NCBI GenBank assembly: GCA_947184155.2
Contig: CAMXCT020000499.1
Coordinates: forward strand, 12,501-76,500
Reading direction: 5' to 3'
Source: Cladocopium goreaui
Lineage: Eukaryota > Sar > Dinophyceae > Suessiales > Symbiodiniaceae
Length of the DNA stretch: 64,000 nt
A program made the position numbers and the translations under genes. Position 1 is the stretch's first letter. Each line of letters opens with the position of its first letter. A model generated the notes under the pieces. The model made no database searches and had not been told where the DNA came from. It saw nothing but the letters and a program-made list of their open reading frames with translations. This document shows positions 22,873 to 33,572 of the stretch, piece after piece.

Positions 22873-24480
22873 CCTTGCTTGAGAACCTCTTCCTAGCAAC
22901 CTTGCTTCAGACTCTGTTCCTGGGAACCTTGCTTGGGAACCTTTTCCTGGAAACATTGCCTGGGAACTTCTTCCGGGAACCTTACTCGTGAACCTGTTCT
23001 TGGGAAACTTGTTTGGGAACCTGTTCCTGGGAACCTGTTGCTTGGGAACCTCTTCCTGGGAACCTTACTTGTGAACCTGTTCTTGGGAACCTTGTATGGG
23101 CACCTGTTCCTGGGAACCTTTGGCTGGGAACCTTGCTTGGGAACTTCTTCCATAAAGCATTGCTTGGGAACCAGCTTGCTGGGAACCTTGCTTGGACACC
23201 TCTTCCTGGAAACCTCTTCCTGGAAACACTTGCTTGAAAACCTGTTGTGGGAAATTTCTTTTGTTTGAGAAAAACATGTTCCTGGAAATCTTGCTTGGGA
23301 AATGTTGCCTGGAAACCTTGAAAACGGTTCCTGAAATCCGTGCTTCCAAACCCTATTCCTGGGAACCTTGCTTGGGAACCTCTTCCTGAGAACCTTGCTT
23401 GGGAACCTCTTCCTGGGAACCCTTGCTTGGGAACCCTTGCCTGGGAACCCTTGCTTGGGACCTGTTCCTGGGAACCTTGCTTGGAACCTCTTGGGAACCT
23501 TGCCTGAGAACATCTTCCTGAAAACATTGGGAACCCTTGCAATCTGTTCCTGGTAACCTTGCCTGGGAACTGGGAACCTCTTTCTGGGAACCTTGCTTGG
23601 GAACCTGTTCCTAGGAACCTTGCTTGGGAACCTCTTGCTAGGAACCCTTGCTTGGGAACTTGTTCCTGGGAACCTTGCTTGGGAACCTCTTGCTGCGAAC
23701 CCGTGCTTGGGAATCTCTTCCTGGTAACCTTGCCTGGGACTGGGAACCTTGCTTGGGAACCTTGCTTGTGAACCTCTTGCTAGGAACCCTTGCTTTGGAA
23801 CCTTGCTTGGGAACCTCTTGCTAGGAGCCTCTTCCTGCAAACCTTGCTTGGGAACCTGTTCCTGGGAACCTTGCTTGGGAACCTTGCCTGGGAAGGAACC
23901 CTTGCTTGGTAACCTGGGAACCTTGCTTGGGAACCTCTTGCTAGGAACCTTTGCTTGGGAATCTGTTCCTGGTAACCTTGCCTGGGAACCTTGCTTGGGA
24001 ACCTCTTCCTGGGAACCTTGCTTGAGAACCTTGCTTGGGAACCTCTTGCTAGGAACCCTTGCTTGGGAACCTTGCTTGGGAACCTGTTCCTGGGAACCTC
24101 TTGCTAGGAGCCCTTGCTTGGGAACCTTGCTTGGGAACCTGTTTCTGGGAACCTTGCTTGGGAACCCTTGCTTGGGAGTCTGTTCCTGGTAACCTTGCTT
24201 GGGAACCTCTTGCTAGGAGCCTCTTCCTGGGAACCTTGCTTGGGAACCTTGCCTGGGAACCTTGCTTGGGAACCTGTTCCTGGGAACCTCTTGCTAGGAA
24301 CCCTTGCTTGGGAACCTGTTCCTGGGAACCTTGCTTGGGAACCCTTGCTTGGGAACCGGTTCCGGGGAACTTTGCTGAGAAACTTTGCTTGGGAACCTCT
24401 TGCTGGGAACCATTGCTTGGGAACCGGTTCCGGGGAACCTTGCTGAGAAACCTTGCTTGGGAACCTCTTCCTGGGAACCC
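22873..24480 (+). repeat. GGGAACC satellite, main block
   Basis: Homogeneous 13/14/27-bp units. Frames of up to 315 codons occur on both strands (Leu/Gly/Asn/Trp on plus, Lys/Arg/Phe/Pro on minus). They result from the repeat and are not genes. A motif similar to that at 22574 (AAGACCCCAAGCTTACGCTG) lies just beyond the end, at 24620-24640. Confidence 0.95.
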
Positions 24481-24650
24481 GGTTCCCAACCTTGCGCCAT
24501 GCCGATCTGGCTCCGAGGGATTCTCTTGTAAAAGGAACCTCTTCCAGGGAACCCTCCAGGGAACCCGGTTCCCAGCGAATTTGGCTGCTCCGACCTGCTC
24601 CGGAACCTTTACTATGGCTGAAGACCCCAAGCTTACGCTGTTGCGGAACA

Positions 24651-25312
24651 AAACAGCTTTTTTGAACAAGGTAAAGTTTTTGATTTGGTAAGTAAAGGTT
24701 TGCTTTGGTTTTTGCTTTTGAAAAACATGCAATCACAATTAAAAACCATTCAACCACAATTAAAAACACCAAGGAAGAAGGGAAAAAAATGCCTGCTAGA
24801 GCCAGGAAGGTTGTTTCCAGTTTTTAATTGCAAATGCAAGGACCTGCAAGGGGGTACCCTTTGTGGACATGTTTTTTGCAATTTTTTAAAAGGATTTTAA
24901 AAACAAAACAGCTTTTTTGAACAAGGTAAAGTTTTTGATTTGGTAAAGGTTTGCTTTGGTTTTTGCTTTTGAAAAACATGCAATCACAATTAAAAACCAT
25001 TCAACCACAATTAAAAACACTAAGGAAGAAGGGAAAAAATGCCTGCTAGAGCCAGGAAGGTTGTTTCTTATTGCAAGTGCTAATTCCAGTTTTTAATTGC
25101 AAATGCAAGGACCTGCGGGGGGGTACCCTTTGTGGACCTGTTTTTTGCAATTTTTAAAAGGATTTTAATAAAGAAAACAGCTTTTTTGAACAAGGTAAAG
25201 TTTTTGATTTGGTAAAGGCTTGCTTTGGTTTTTGCTTTTGAAGAACATGCAATCACAATTTAAATCCATTCAACCACAATTAAAAACACTAAGGAAGAAG
25301 GGAAAAAATACA
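24651..25312 (+). repeat. ~255-270-bp tandem repeat, 2.5 units
   Basis: Units start at about 24651, 24905 and 25174 with AAACAGCTTTTTTGAACAAG and contain AACATGCAATCACAATTAAA and ATGCCTGCTAGAGCCAGG. The distal half matches the single copy at 15571-15722. Confidence 0.9.
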
Positions 25313-25620
25313 CCTGAACTGTAACTGGTTCTGATTTTTTCTTGCATCCATACTAAATCTCAATTAGTTCCTTTACAATTTAGTATTGGAAAATCTGACA
25401 ATTTGGGAATTTTCTGAAAATTATTTGTAGCTATTGCGAATGAACCACATTTATTGCAGACGCTCTGGACCAAGGTTGATGTTTGTAATTTAAAATCAAT
25501 AAGGCCTAATTTAAAATCAATAGGGGCTGAAAAAACAGATTCTGAAAATTATTTGTAGCTATTGCACGCGCTTTACTATTGTCCATCCAACATTAATCCT
25601 TTCCCAAACAATATTTTCCC
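25313..25620. other. No gene seen
   Basis: AT-rich unique sequence. A TATTTGTAGCTATTGC block occurs twice (25421, 25548). Confidence 0.4.
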
Positions 25621-25624
25621 AATT

Positions 25625-25672
25625 TTCCCGAGAGCGCCTGCGAAGGGTTCTTCGTAAAAAAGCAGCCGTTGT
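25625..25672 (+). repeat. Head sequence of composite module 3
   Basis: Nearly identical to 2053-2100, and again directly upstream of the 30-bp satellite. Confidence 0.85.
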
Positions 25673-26215
25673 AATACATCTTCACACCCTCACATCTGCT
25701 GATCTACATCTTCACACCTTCACATCTGCTGATCTACATCTTCACACCCTCACATCTGCTGATCTACATCTTCACACCCTCACATCTGCTGATCTACATC
25801 TTCACACCCTCACATCTGCTGATCTACATCTTCACACCCTCACATCTGCTGATCTACATCTTCACACCCTCACATCTGCTGATCTACATCTTCACACCTT
25901 CACATCTGCTGATCTACATCTTCACACCCTCACATCTGCTGATCTACATTTCACACCTTCACATCTGCTGATCTACATCTTCACACCCTCACATCTGCTG
26001 ATCTGCATCTTCACACCCTCACATGTGCTGATCTACATCTTCACACCCTCACATGTGCTGATCTACATCTTCACACCTTCACATCTACTGATCTACATCT
26101 TCACACCCTCACATCTGCTGATCTACATCTTCACACCTTCACATCTGCAGATCTACTTCCTCTTCCTCGTTCACATCTGCAGATCTACTTCCTCTTCCTC
26201 GTTCACATCTGCGGA
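25673..26215 (+). repeat. 30-bp satellite array, module 3 (~16 units)
   Basis: Same 30-bp unit as module 1, ending in two variant units with ACTTCCTCTTCCTCGTTCAC. Confidence 0.95.
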
Positions 26216-26290
26216 TCTTCTCTCGCTCTTCTTTCTATCTCTCTCTTACGGCGGGGGCGATCCCGCCGGAGCGCCACGAAACGCAACCCT
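26216..26290 (+). repeat. Linker of composite module 3
   Basis: CTCGCTCTTCTTTCTATC, then GGCGGGGGCGA and GCCGGAGCGCCACGAAACGC, as at 3281-3345. Confidence 0.85.
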
Positions 26291-26760
26291 TTCGCACGAA
26301 ATGGACGTTGGACGTCAAAAACTGCGGTAAAATTGCGATTTTGAGGTGTCCAACGCAACCTTTTCGCACGAAATGGACGTTGGACGTCAAAAACTGTTTT
26401 GAGGTGTCCATCGCAATCCTTTCGCACGAAATGGACGTTGGACGTCAAAAACTGCGGTAAAATTGCGATTTTGAGGTGTCCAACGCAACCCTTTCGCACA
26501 AAATGGACGTTGGACGTCAAAAACTGCGGTAAAATTGCGATTTGGAGGTGTCCATCGCAATCCTTTCGCACGAAATGGACGTTGGACGTCAAAAACTACG
26601 GTAAAAATTGGAGGTGTCCATCGCAATCCTTTCGCACGAAATGGACGTTGGACGTCAAAAACTGCGGTAAAATTGCGATTTTGAGGTGTCAATCGCAACC
26701 CTCCTTACGCACGAAATGCACGTTGGACGTAAAAAATTGCGGTAAAATTGCGATTTCACG
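26286..26760 (+). repeat. 72-bp satellite array, module 3 (~7 units)
   Basis: Same dyad-bearing unit as module 1. Some units are shortened (around 26393-26405 and 26600). Confidence 0.95.
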
Positions 26761-29523
26761 GGTCTGGTCTCTGTGTGTGAAAGTGTTTGCGTGTAAAAGC
26801 TTCTGTGTGTGAAGGCTTCTGTGTGTAAAAGCCTCTGTGTATGAAAGTGTTTGTGTGTAAAAGTGTCTGTGTGTAATAGTGTCTGTGTGTAAAAGCGTCT
26901 GTGTGTAAAAGCCTCTGTGTGTAAAAGCCTCTGTGTAAAAGCTTCTGTGTGTAAAAATCTCTGTGTGTAAACGCGTCTGTGTTTCAAGCTTCTGTGTGTA
27001 AAAGCGTCTGTGTGTAAAGGAGTCTCCGTGTAAAAGCTTCTGTGTGTAAAAGCCTCTTTGTGTGAAAGTGTTTGTGTGTAAAAGCGTCTGTGTGTAAAAG
27101 CGTCTGTGTGTAAAAGCATCTGTGTGTAAAAGCTTCTGTGTGTAAAAGTGTCTGTGTGTGAAGGAGTCTGTGTGTAACAGCTTCTGTGTGCAAAAGCGTC
27201 TGTGTGTAAAAGCGTTTGTGTGTAAAAGCGGCTGTGTCTAAAAGTCTCTGTGTAAGCGTCTGTGTGTAAAAGCCTCTGTGTGTGAAAGTGCGTGTGTGTG
27301 TGTAAAAGAAAAGTGTGTGTGTGTGTGTTTGTGTGTGTAAAGGCTTCTGTGTGTAAAAGCGTTTGTGTGTAAAAGCGGTTGTGTGTAAAAGCGTTTGTGT
27401 GTTAAAGTCTCTGTGAAAGCGTCTGTGTGTAAAAGCTTCTGTGTGTAAAAGTCTCTGTGTAAGCGTCTATGTGTAAAGGCCTCTGTGTGTGAAAGTGCGT
27501 GTGTGTGTGTAAAAGAAAAGCGCGTGTGTGTGTAAACGCGTCTGTGGGTAAAAGTGTCTGTGTGTAAAAGTGTCTGTGTGTGAAAGTGTCTGCGTGTACA
27601 AGCTTCTGTGTGTAAAAGTGTCTGTGTGTAAAAGCTTCTGTGTGTAAAAGCCTTTGTATAAAAGCTTCTGTGTGTAAAAGCCTCTGTGAGTGAAACTGTG
27701 TGTGTAAAAGGATCTGCATGTAAAAGCGCCTGTGTGTAAAAGTGTCTGTGTGTAAAAGCGTCTGTGTGTAAAAGGGTCTGTGTGTCAAAGCGTCTGTGTG
27801 TAAAAGCATCTGCGTGTAAAAGCGTCTGTGTGTAAAAGCTTCTGTGTGTAAAATAAAAGCGTCTGTGTGTAAAGGAGTCTGTGTGTAAAAGCTTCTGTGT
27901 GTAAAAGCCTTTGTGTGTGAAAGTGTTTGTGTGTAAAAGCTTCTGTGTGTAAAAGCGTCTGTGTGTAAAAGTGTCTGTGTGTAAAAGCTTCTGTGTGTAA
28001 AAGCGTCTGTGTGTAAAGGAGTCAGTGAAAGTCAGTGTGTAAAAGCTTCTGTGTGTAAAAGCTTCTGTGTGTAAAAGCGTCTGTGTGTAAAAGCGTCTGT
28101 GTGTAAAAGCGTCTGCGTGTAAAAGGGTCTGTGTGTAAAAGCGTTTGTGTGTAAAAGTGTCTGTGTGTAAACGCGTCTGTGTGTAAAGCGTCTGTGTGTA
28201 AAAGTGTGTGTAAAAGCGTCTGTGTGTAAACGCTTCTGTGTGTAAAAGCATCTGTGTGTAAACGCTTCTGTGTGTAGAAGCTTCTGTGTGTAAAAGCTTC
28301 TGTGTGAGTGTGTGTGTGTGTAAAAGCATCTGCGTGTAAAAGCGTCTGTGTGTAAAAGTGTCTGTGTGTAAAAGTGTTTGCGTGTAAAAGTGTCTGTGTG
28401 TAAAGGCGTCTGTGTGTAAAAGCGTCTGTGTGTAAAGGAGTCTGTGTGTAAAAGCTTCTGTGTGTAAAAGCTTCTGTGTGTCAAAGCGTGTGTGTGTGTG
28501 TAAAAGTGTCTGTGTGTGTGAAAGCGTTTGCGTGTAAAAGGTTCTGTGTGTAAAAGTGTCCGTGTGTAAAAGCGTCACGTCTGTGTGTAAAAGCGTCTGT
28601 GTGGAAAAGGCTCTGTGTGTAAAAGTGTCTGTGTGTAAAAGCGTTTCTGTGTGAAAGTGCATGTGTGTGTGTGTAAAAGCATCTGCGTGTAAAAGCGTTT
28701 GTGTGTAAAAGCCTCTGTGTGTGAAAGTGTGGGTCTGTGTGTAAAAGAAAAGCGTGTGTATGTGTGTGTAAAAGCGTCTGTGGGTAAAAGTGTTTGTGTG
28801 TAAAAGTGTCTGTGTGTAAAAGCGTCTGTGTGTAAAAGCGTCTGTGTGTAAAAGCATCTGTGTGTAAAAGTGTCTGTGTGTAAAGTGTCTGTATGTAAAA
28901 GTGTTTGCGTGTAAAAGTGTCTGCGTGTAAAAGTGTCTGTGTGTAAAGGCGTCTGTGTGTAAAAGCGTCTGTGTGTAAAGGAGTCTGTGTGTAAAAGCTT
29001 CTGTGTGTCAAAGTGTGTGTGTGTGTGTGTGTAAAAGTGTCTGTGTATGAAAGCGTCTGCGTGTAAAAGCTTCTGTGTGTAAAAGTGTCTGTGTGTAAAA
29101 GCGTCTGTGTGTAAAAGCGTCTGTGTGTAAAAGCGTCTGTGTGTAAAAGCCTCTGTGTGTACAAGCGTTTGTGTGTGAAAGTGTGTGTGTGTGTAAAAGC
29201 ATCTGCGTATAAAAGCGTCTGTGTGTAAAAGCCTCTGCGTGTGTAAAGGAAAATCGTGTTTGTGTGTGTAAAAGCGTCTGTGGGTAAAAGTGTCTGTGTG
29301 TAAAAGTGTATGTGTGTAAGAGCGTCTGTGTGTAAAATCGTCTGTGTGTCAAAGTGTGTGTGTGTGTAAAAGTGTCTGTGTGTGAAAGTGTCTGCGTGTA
29401 CAAGCTTCTGTGTGTAAAAGTGTCTGTGTGTAAAAGCTTCTGTGTGTAAAAGCGTCTGTGTGCAAAAGCGTCTGTGTGTAAAAGGGTCTGTGTGTAAAAG
29501 CGTCTGTGTGTAAAAGCGTCGGT
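26761..29523 (+). repeat. 16-bp satellite array, module 3 (2.76 kb)
   Basis: The longest 16-bp array in the window. Recurring ~700-bp super-units include a characteristic GTGTGTGTGTAAAAGAAAAG interruption (near 27297, 27508, 28735 and, diverged, 29240). The 539-codon minus-strand frame 27238-28857 is a repeat artefact. Confidence 0.95.
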
Positions 29524-29875
29524 ACCATGATGCCGTGTATGACACATGTCACATGTTATTTCATTTTGTTTGGAAAATCCCACAATCCCCCCCCCTTTAA
29601 CCCTGGAATATTTGGGGGGGGGTAAGGCAAGAAATTTCTGAGAAATATTTCACCTGACCACATGAAATATACCCCCTCCCACATGTTTTTTGGGCTTCGA
29701 AAAGATGTGGGGGGGGGGGGTCCTCCGGATGCAACATTTTTAGCCCAGAGATGGTATGGCACACCCTTTCATAACGTACATACATACATTCATACATTCA
29801 TACTTTCATACATTCATATATAGAGAGAGAGAGATATATATATATATATTATATACACATAATTACACATAGAAA
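29524..29875. other. Post-array region with G-runs and an AT tract
   Basis: One unit of the ~80-bp ACCATGATGC repeat (29522-29575), C-run/G-run snapbacks at 29586-29625, a 12-G run near 29710, and GATATATATA at 29830. No gene. Confidence 0.5.
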
Positions 29876-29879
29876 AATG

Positions 29880-30072
29880 CAATGGTGAAATTTTTGAGGG
29901 GGGGTAGTTGCAAAACCATGGTATTTTACAGTTCTAGCAGGGTCCCCCCTAAAAAAATCCATTGCCAATGCGTTTCCTACCCCGAAATACAAGGGTGAAA
30001 TTTTTGAGGGGGGGTAGTTGCAAAACCATGGTATTTTACAGTTCTAGCAGGGTCCCCCCCTAAAAAAATCAC
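29880..30072 (+). repeat. ~112-bp tandem duplication
   Basis: Two near-identical halves from GGTGAAATTTTTGAGGGGGG through CAAAACCATGGTATTTTACA to AGGGTCCCCCC. Confidence 0.9.
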
Positions 30073-30384
30073 CTTTTTAGTCCTTACGCGGGTAGGGCCG
30101 ACGCGCAAGCCACACAACTAGGTAAATGGATGTAAATGGTAACTGCCAGTTTCCAAGAAAATAAATAAGAGAGTGAACTTGCCAAACATGTTTCAGAGCT
30201 TGACGTTCAGCCTTGAATTCAACCAGGCGCTGGAGAGACCATTATAAACCAGAAATTTTTAGCTGAAATATTTCTAGGTGTGTGGGGGGGGGTTACCCCC
30301 CCCGAAAGTGAAATATTTCAGTTTTCAACCCCCCCCCACCCCCCCCCTTAAAGGGGGGGGGATATCCCACATAAATGGCCCGAA

Positions 30385-31115
30385 AACGATCGGTACCATG
30401 ATGCTGTAGATCACACATGTGACAATACTTCACTAGTGAAATGTCTGCAAACGTTTGCACACAAAAAAAGGTCCAATACCATAATGCTGTAAATGACACA
30501 CGTTATCTCATTTTATTCTGGGAATATCCCACACAATCTAGTTTAAAAAAAGCGTCGGTACCATGATGCCGTGTATGACACACGTTATTTCATTTTATTA
30601 TGAAAAATCCCACATAAATGGCCCAAAAAAAATCGGTACCATGATGCCGTGTATGACACATGTTATTTCATTTTGTTATGGACAATCCCACATAAATGAC
30701 CCAAAAAAGATCGGTACCATGATGCTGTAAATCACACATGTGACAATACTTCACTAGTGAAATGTCTGCAAACGTTTGCACACAAAAAAAGGTCCAATAC
30801 CATAATGCAGTAAATGACACACGTTATCTCATTTTATTCTGGGAATATCCCACACAATCTATTTAAGAAAAAACTCGGTACATCTCGGTACCATTATGCC
30901 GTGTATGACACATGTTATTTCATTTTATTTTTGGAAAGTCCCACAAAAATGGCCCAAAAAAAATCGGTACCATGATGCCGTGTATGACACATATTATTTC
31001 ATTTTATTATTCAAACAACCCACATAAATGGCCCAAAAAAGATCGGTGCCATGATGCTGTAAATCACACATGTGACAGCCTTCACTAGCGAAATGTCTGC
31101 AAACGTTTGCAACAG
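30385..31115 (+). repeat. ~80-bp tandem repeat with palindromes, in ~322-bp super-units
   Basis: ACCATGATGC-GT or ACCATAATGC-GT recurs about every 80 bp from 30389 to 31049. A super-unit of ~322 bp (30389 versus 30711) includes the palindromes TCACTAGTGA and GCAAACGTTTGC. No coding content. Confidence 0.85.
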
Positions 31116-31154
31116 AGCTAGATGCCATCATGTGCTTGATGTCAAAAACAGAAT

Positions 31155-31515
31155 TTTAAAAGCTTCTGTGTGTAAAAGCTTCTGTGTGTAAAAACTTCTA
31201 TGTGTAAAAGCTTCTGTGTGTAGAAGTGTCTGTGTGTAAAAGTGTCTGCGTGTAAAAATGTCTGTGTGTAAAGGCGTTTGCGTGTAAAAGTGTCTGTGTG
31301 TAAAGGCGTCTGTGTGTAAAGGCGTCTGTGTGCAAAAGTCTATGTGTGTAAAAGTGTCTAGTGTCTGTGTGTAAAAGCCTATGTGTGTAAAAGCTTCTGT
31401 GTGTAAAAGCGTCTGTGTGTAAAAGCGCTTCTGTTTCAAAGTCTCTGTATGTAAAAACTCCTGTGTAACAGCTTCTGTGCAAAAGCGTCTGTGTGTAAAA
31501 GGTTCTGTGTGTGAA
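31155..31515 (+). repeat. 16-bp satellite array
   Basis: GTGTGTAAAAGTGTCT and GTAAAAGCTTCTGT units, the same satellite as in the composite modules, here without the 30- or 72-bp parts. Confidence 0.9.
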
Positions 31516-31663
31516 AAACAATACGAAGGATACGATGCCAACTAGTGTCTTGTACTTGTAATATATTGTCTTGATATTACTTGTCTCGTCTGCCTATAGT
31601 ATATCTTTAATATATTGTCTTGTAATATAGTGTTTCAATACTAAACGGAAGACCCTGCTCCTC

Positions 31664-31690
31664 TACGCTCTCGGGCCATCCGTCGTCTAG
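31664..31690 (+). repeat. Isolated tail of the CT-associated dispersed repeat
   Basis: CGCTCTCGGGCCATCCGTCG followed by TCTAGT matches 6042-6066. It lies about 70 bp before a head sequence. Confidence 0.65.
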
Positions 31691-31760
31691 TGCTTTTTTG
31701 AACATATTCATGGAATCATGGAACTGCGTTTTTTTCTTGGAGCCAGTGGGGAAGGCTTGT

Positions 31761-31806
31761 TCCCGAAAGCTCCTGCGAAGGGTTTTTCCTAGAGAATTGC
31801 TGCCAA
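31761..31806 (+). repeat. Diverged head sequence before a 16-bp array
   Basis: CCCGAAAGCTCCTGCGAAGG, then GTTTTTCCTAGAGAATTGCT. Similar to the heads at 2053 and 15899. The next array starts 25 bp later. Confidence 0.65.
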
Positions 31807-31830
31807 TTTCACCTTTCCACTTCGTGTATT

Positions 31831-32408
31831 AAAAGCGCCTCTGTGTAAAGACTTCTCTGTGTAAAAGCTTTTGTGTGTCAAAGCTTCTGCGTGTGAAAGC
31901 TTCTGGTGTAAAGGTTTCCCTGTGTAAAAACTTCCGTGTGTAAACGCGCCTGTGTAGAAGCTTCTCTGTGTAAAGGCTTCTCTGTGTAAAAACTTCTGTG
32001 TGTGAAAGCTTCCGTGTGTAAAAGCTCTCTGTGTAAAGACGTTTCTGTGTGTAAACGCGCCTGTGTGTTAAAGCTCTCTGTGTACAAAATCTCCTTGTGT
32101 AACAGCGTCTGTGTGTAACAGCTTCTGTGAGTAAACGCCCTTGTGTGTAAAAGCTCCTTTGTGTATACGCTTTTCCGTGTAAGAGCTTCTGTGTGAAAAA
32201 GCTTCTGGGTGTAAAAGCTTCTCTGTGTAAAGACTTCTCTGTGTAAAAACTTCTGTGTGTGAAAGCTTCTGTGTGTAAAAGCTCTCTCTGTAAAGACTTC
32301 TTTGTAAAAGTTTCTGTGTGTAAACGCGCCTGTGTGTTAAAGCCCTCTGTGTAAAGATTTCTTGGTGTAACAGCGTCTGTGTGTAACAGCTTCTGTGTGT
32401 AAACGCCT
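31831..32408 (+). repeat. 16-bp satellite array, diverged
   Basis: GTGTAAAAGCTTCTGT-like units. Two ~265-bp super-units (starting near 31866 and 32123) show an internal duplication. Confidence 0.9.
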
Positions 32409-32444
32409 GTGTACATGTATGTGTATATGTATGTATGTTGTTTA

Positions 32445-32540
32445 TTCCCGAAAGTGGGAGCTCTTGCGAAAAGTTCCTTCCAAAGAGCGGCTGCCGATCA
32501 ACATCATCATCGTCATCATCATCATCATCACCATCAACGT
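32445..32540 (+). repeat. Diverged head sequence followed by ATCATC repeat
   Basis: CCCGAAAGTGGGAGCTCTTG, then CGAAAAGTTCCTTCC and GCGGCTGCC, followed at once by CATCATCGTCATC. Weakest of the six head matches. Confidence 0.5.
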
Positions 32541-32559
32541 CTGTGTATCTACACCTACA

Positions 32560-32960
32560 TATTTGCAGATTCACAGATACAGGTTTGTAGAGGTAGGTGA
32601 AAACATCTACAAATCCATGACTGTATGTAGGCTGGTGCAGAGATATTGGTGTATAGATGTAGGTGAAACCTTTTACACGTCATCTACAGTTTCATCTACT
32701 CAGATAAATCAATAAGGGGGTAAAGGCGTAGTTGAAGACAACCACACATCTACAATGCCAAGACGTGGGTGTACAAAAATAGGTGAAAACAGGCGGAGAC
32801 ATCTACGCATCTACAGCTGTAAATTTGTAGGTGCAGAGTGCAGAGATATGGGTGTAGAGATATAGGTGAAAACATTTGAGCACGCCTTCAATGAATGCAG
32901 GGGTATAGATGAGGGTGCGTAGTTCTAGTAGAATACAGAATGCATCTGCACATCTGGAGT
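32560..32960 (+). repeat. Degenerate AGGTGAAAACATCTAC repeat
   Basis: TAGGTGAAAACATCTAC-like units occur about every 60-90 bp (32595, 32660, 32782, 32860). No gene. Confidence 0.6.
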
Positions 32961-33094
32961 CGATGTAAATTTTCTATTCTTTGTGCGGTGGTGCATTGGG
33001 GTCTATGCTTCCGAAGCGCTTCCTCTCGCGCGAACACACAAGATTACAAGATCTGTTGCTAAGGGATTTTGATATAGTCTGTTCCAGGGGGTTT

Positions 33095-33505
33095 AAAAAA
33101 TTGCGTGTAAAAACTTTTGTGTGCAAAAGCATGTGTGTAAAGGCGCGTCCGTGTAAAAGAACCTGTTTGTAAAAACTTCGGTGTGTCAAGACATGTGTGT
33201 GCGTGTGTAAAAGCTTCTGTGTGTAAAGGCATCCCCGTGTAAAGGGACCTGTGTGGAAATGCTCTTCTTGTGCGTAAAAACATCTGGCGTAAAAGCGTCT
33301 GCGTGTAAAAGCTTCTGTGTGCAAAAAATATGTTTGTAAAAGCTTTGTGTGTGAAGGTGCTGGGTGAAAAAACATCGGTGCGCAAAAAGTACCTGAGTGT
33401 AAAAGTGTGATCGGCATGTGTCAATCAAAACTTCGTGAAAACATGTTTGTTTGACTGTTTAAAACTTTTGTGTGTAAAAGCATGTAAAAGCATCTCTGTG
33501 CAAAG
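33095..33505 (+). repeat. 16-bp satellite array, strongly diverged
   Basis: GTGTAAAAGCTTCTGT-like units with many substitutions. The array ends about 65 bp before the gag fragment. Confidence 0.8.
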
Positions 33506-33572
33506 TCCAATGCGACAAGGTCCATGGCAGTTTTCTTCTGCCCACTTGTTTTTTTGAGGGGCGCGAGTTGCC

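Noticed and set aside
21822..24772. Several 200-330-codon frames on both strands
   Set aside because: GGGAACC satellite. Open frames overlap on both strands and follow the unit, so none is a credible gene.
27238..28857. 539-codon minus-strand frame of 16-residue His/Thr/Phe/Tyr repeats
   Set aside because: Product of the 16-bp satellite read over 48 bp. Similar frames appear in every 16-bp array in both orientations.
26761..29523. Telomeric repeat
   Set aside because: The unit is AAAAGCGTCTGTGTGT, not a TTTAGGG-type telomere, and it is internal and repeated in both orientations.
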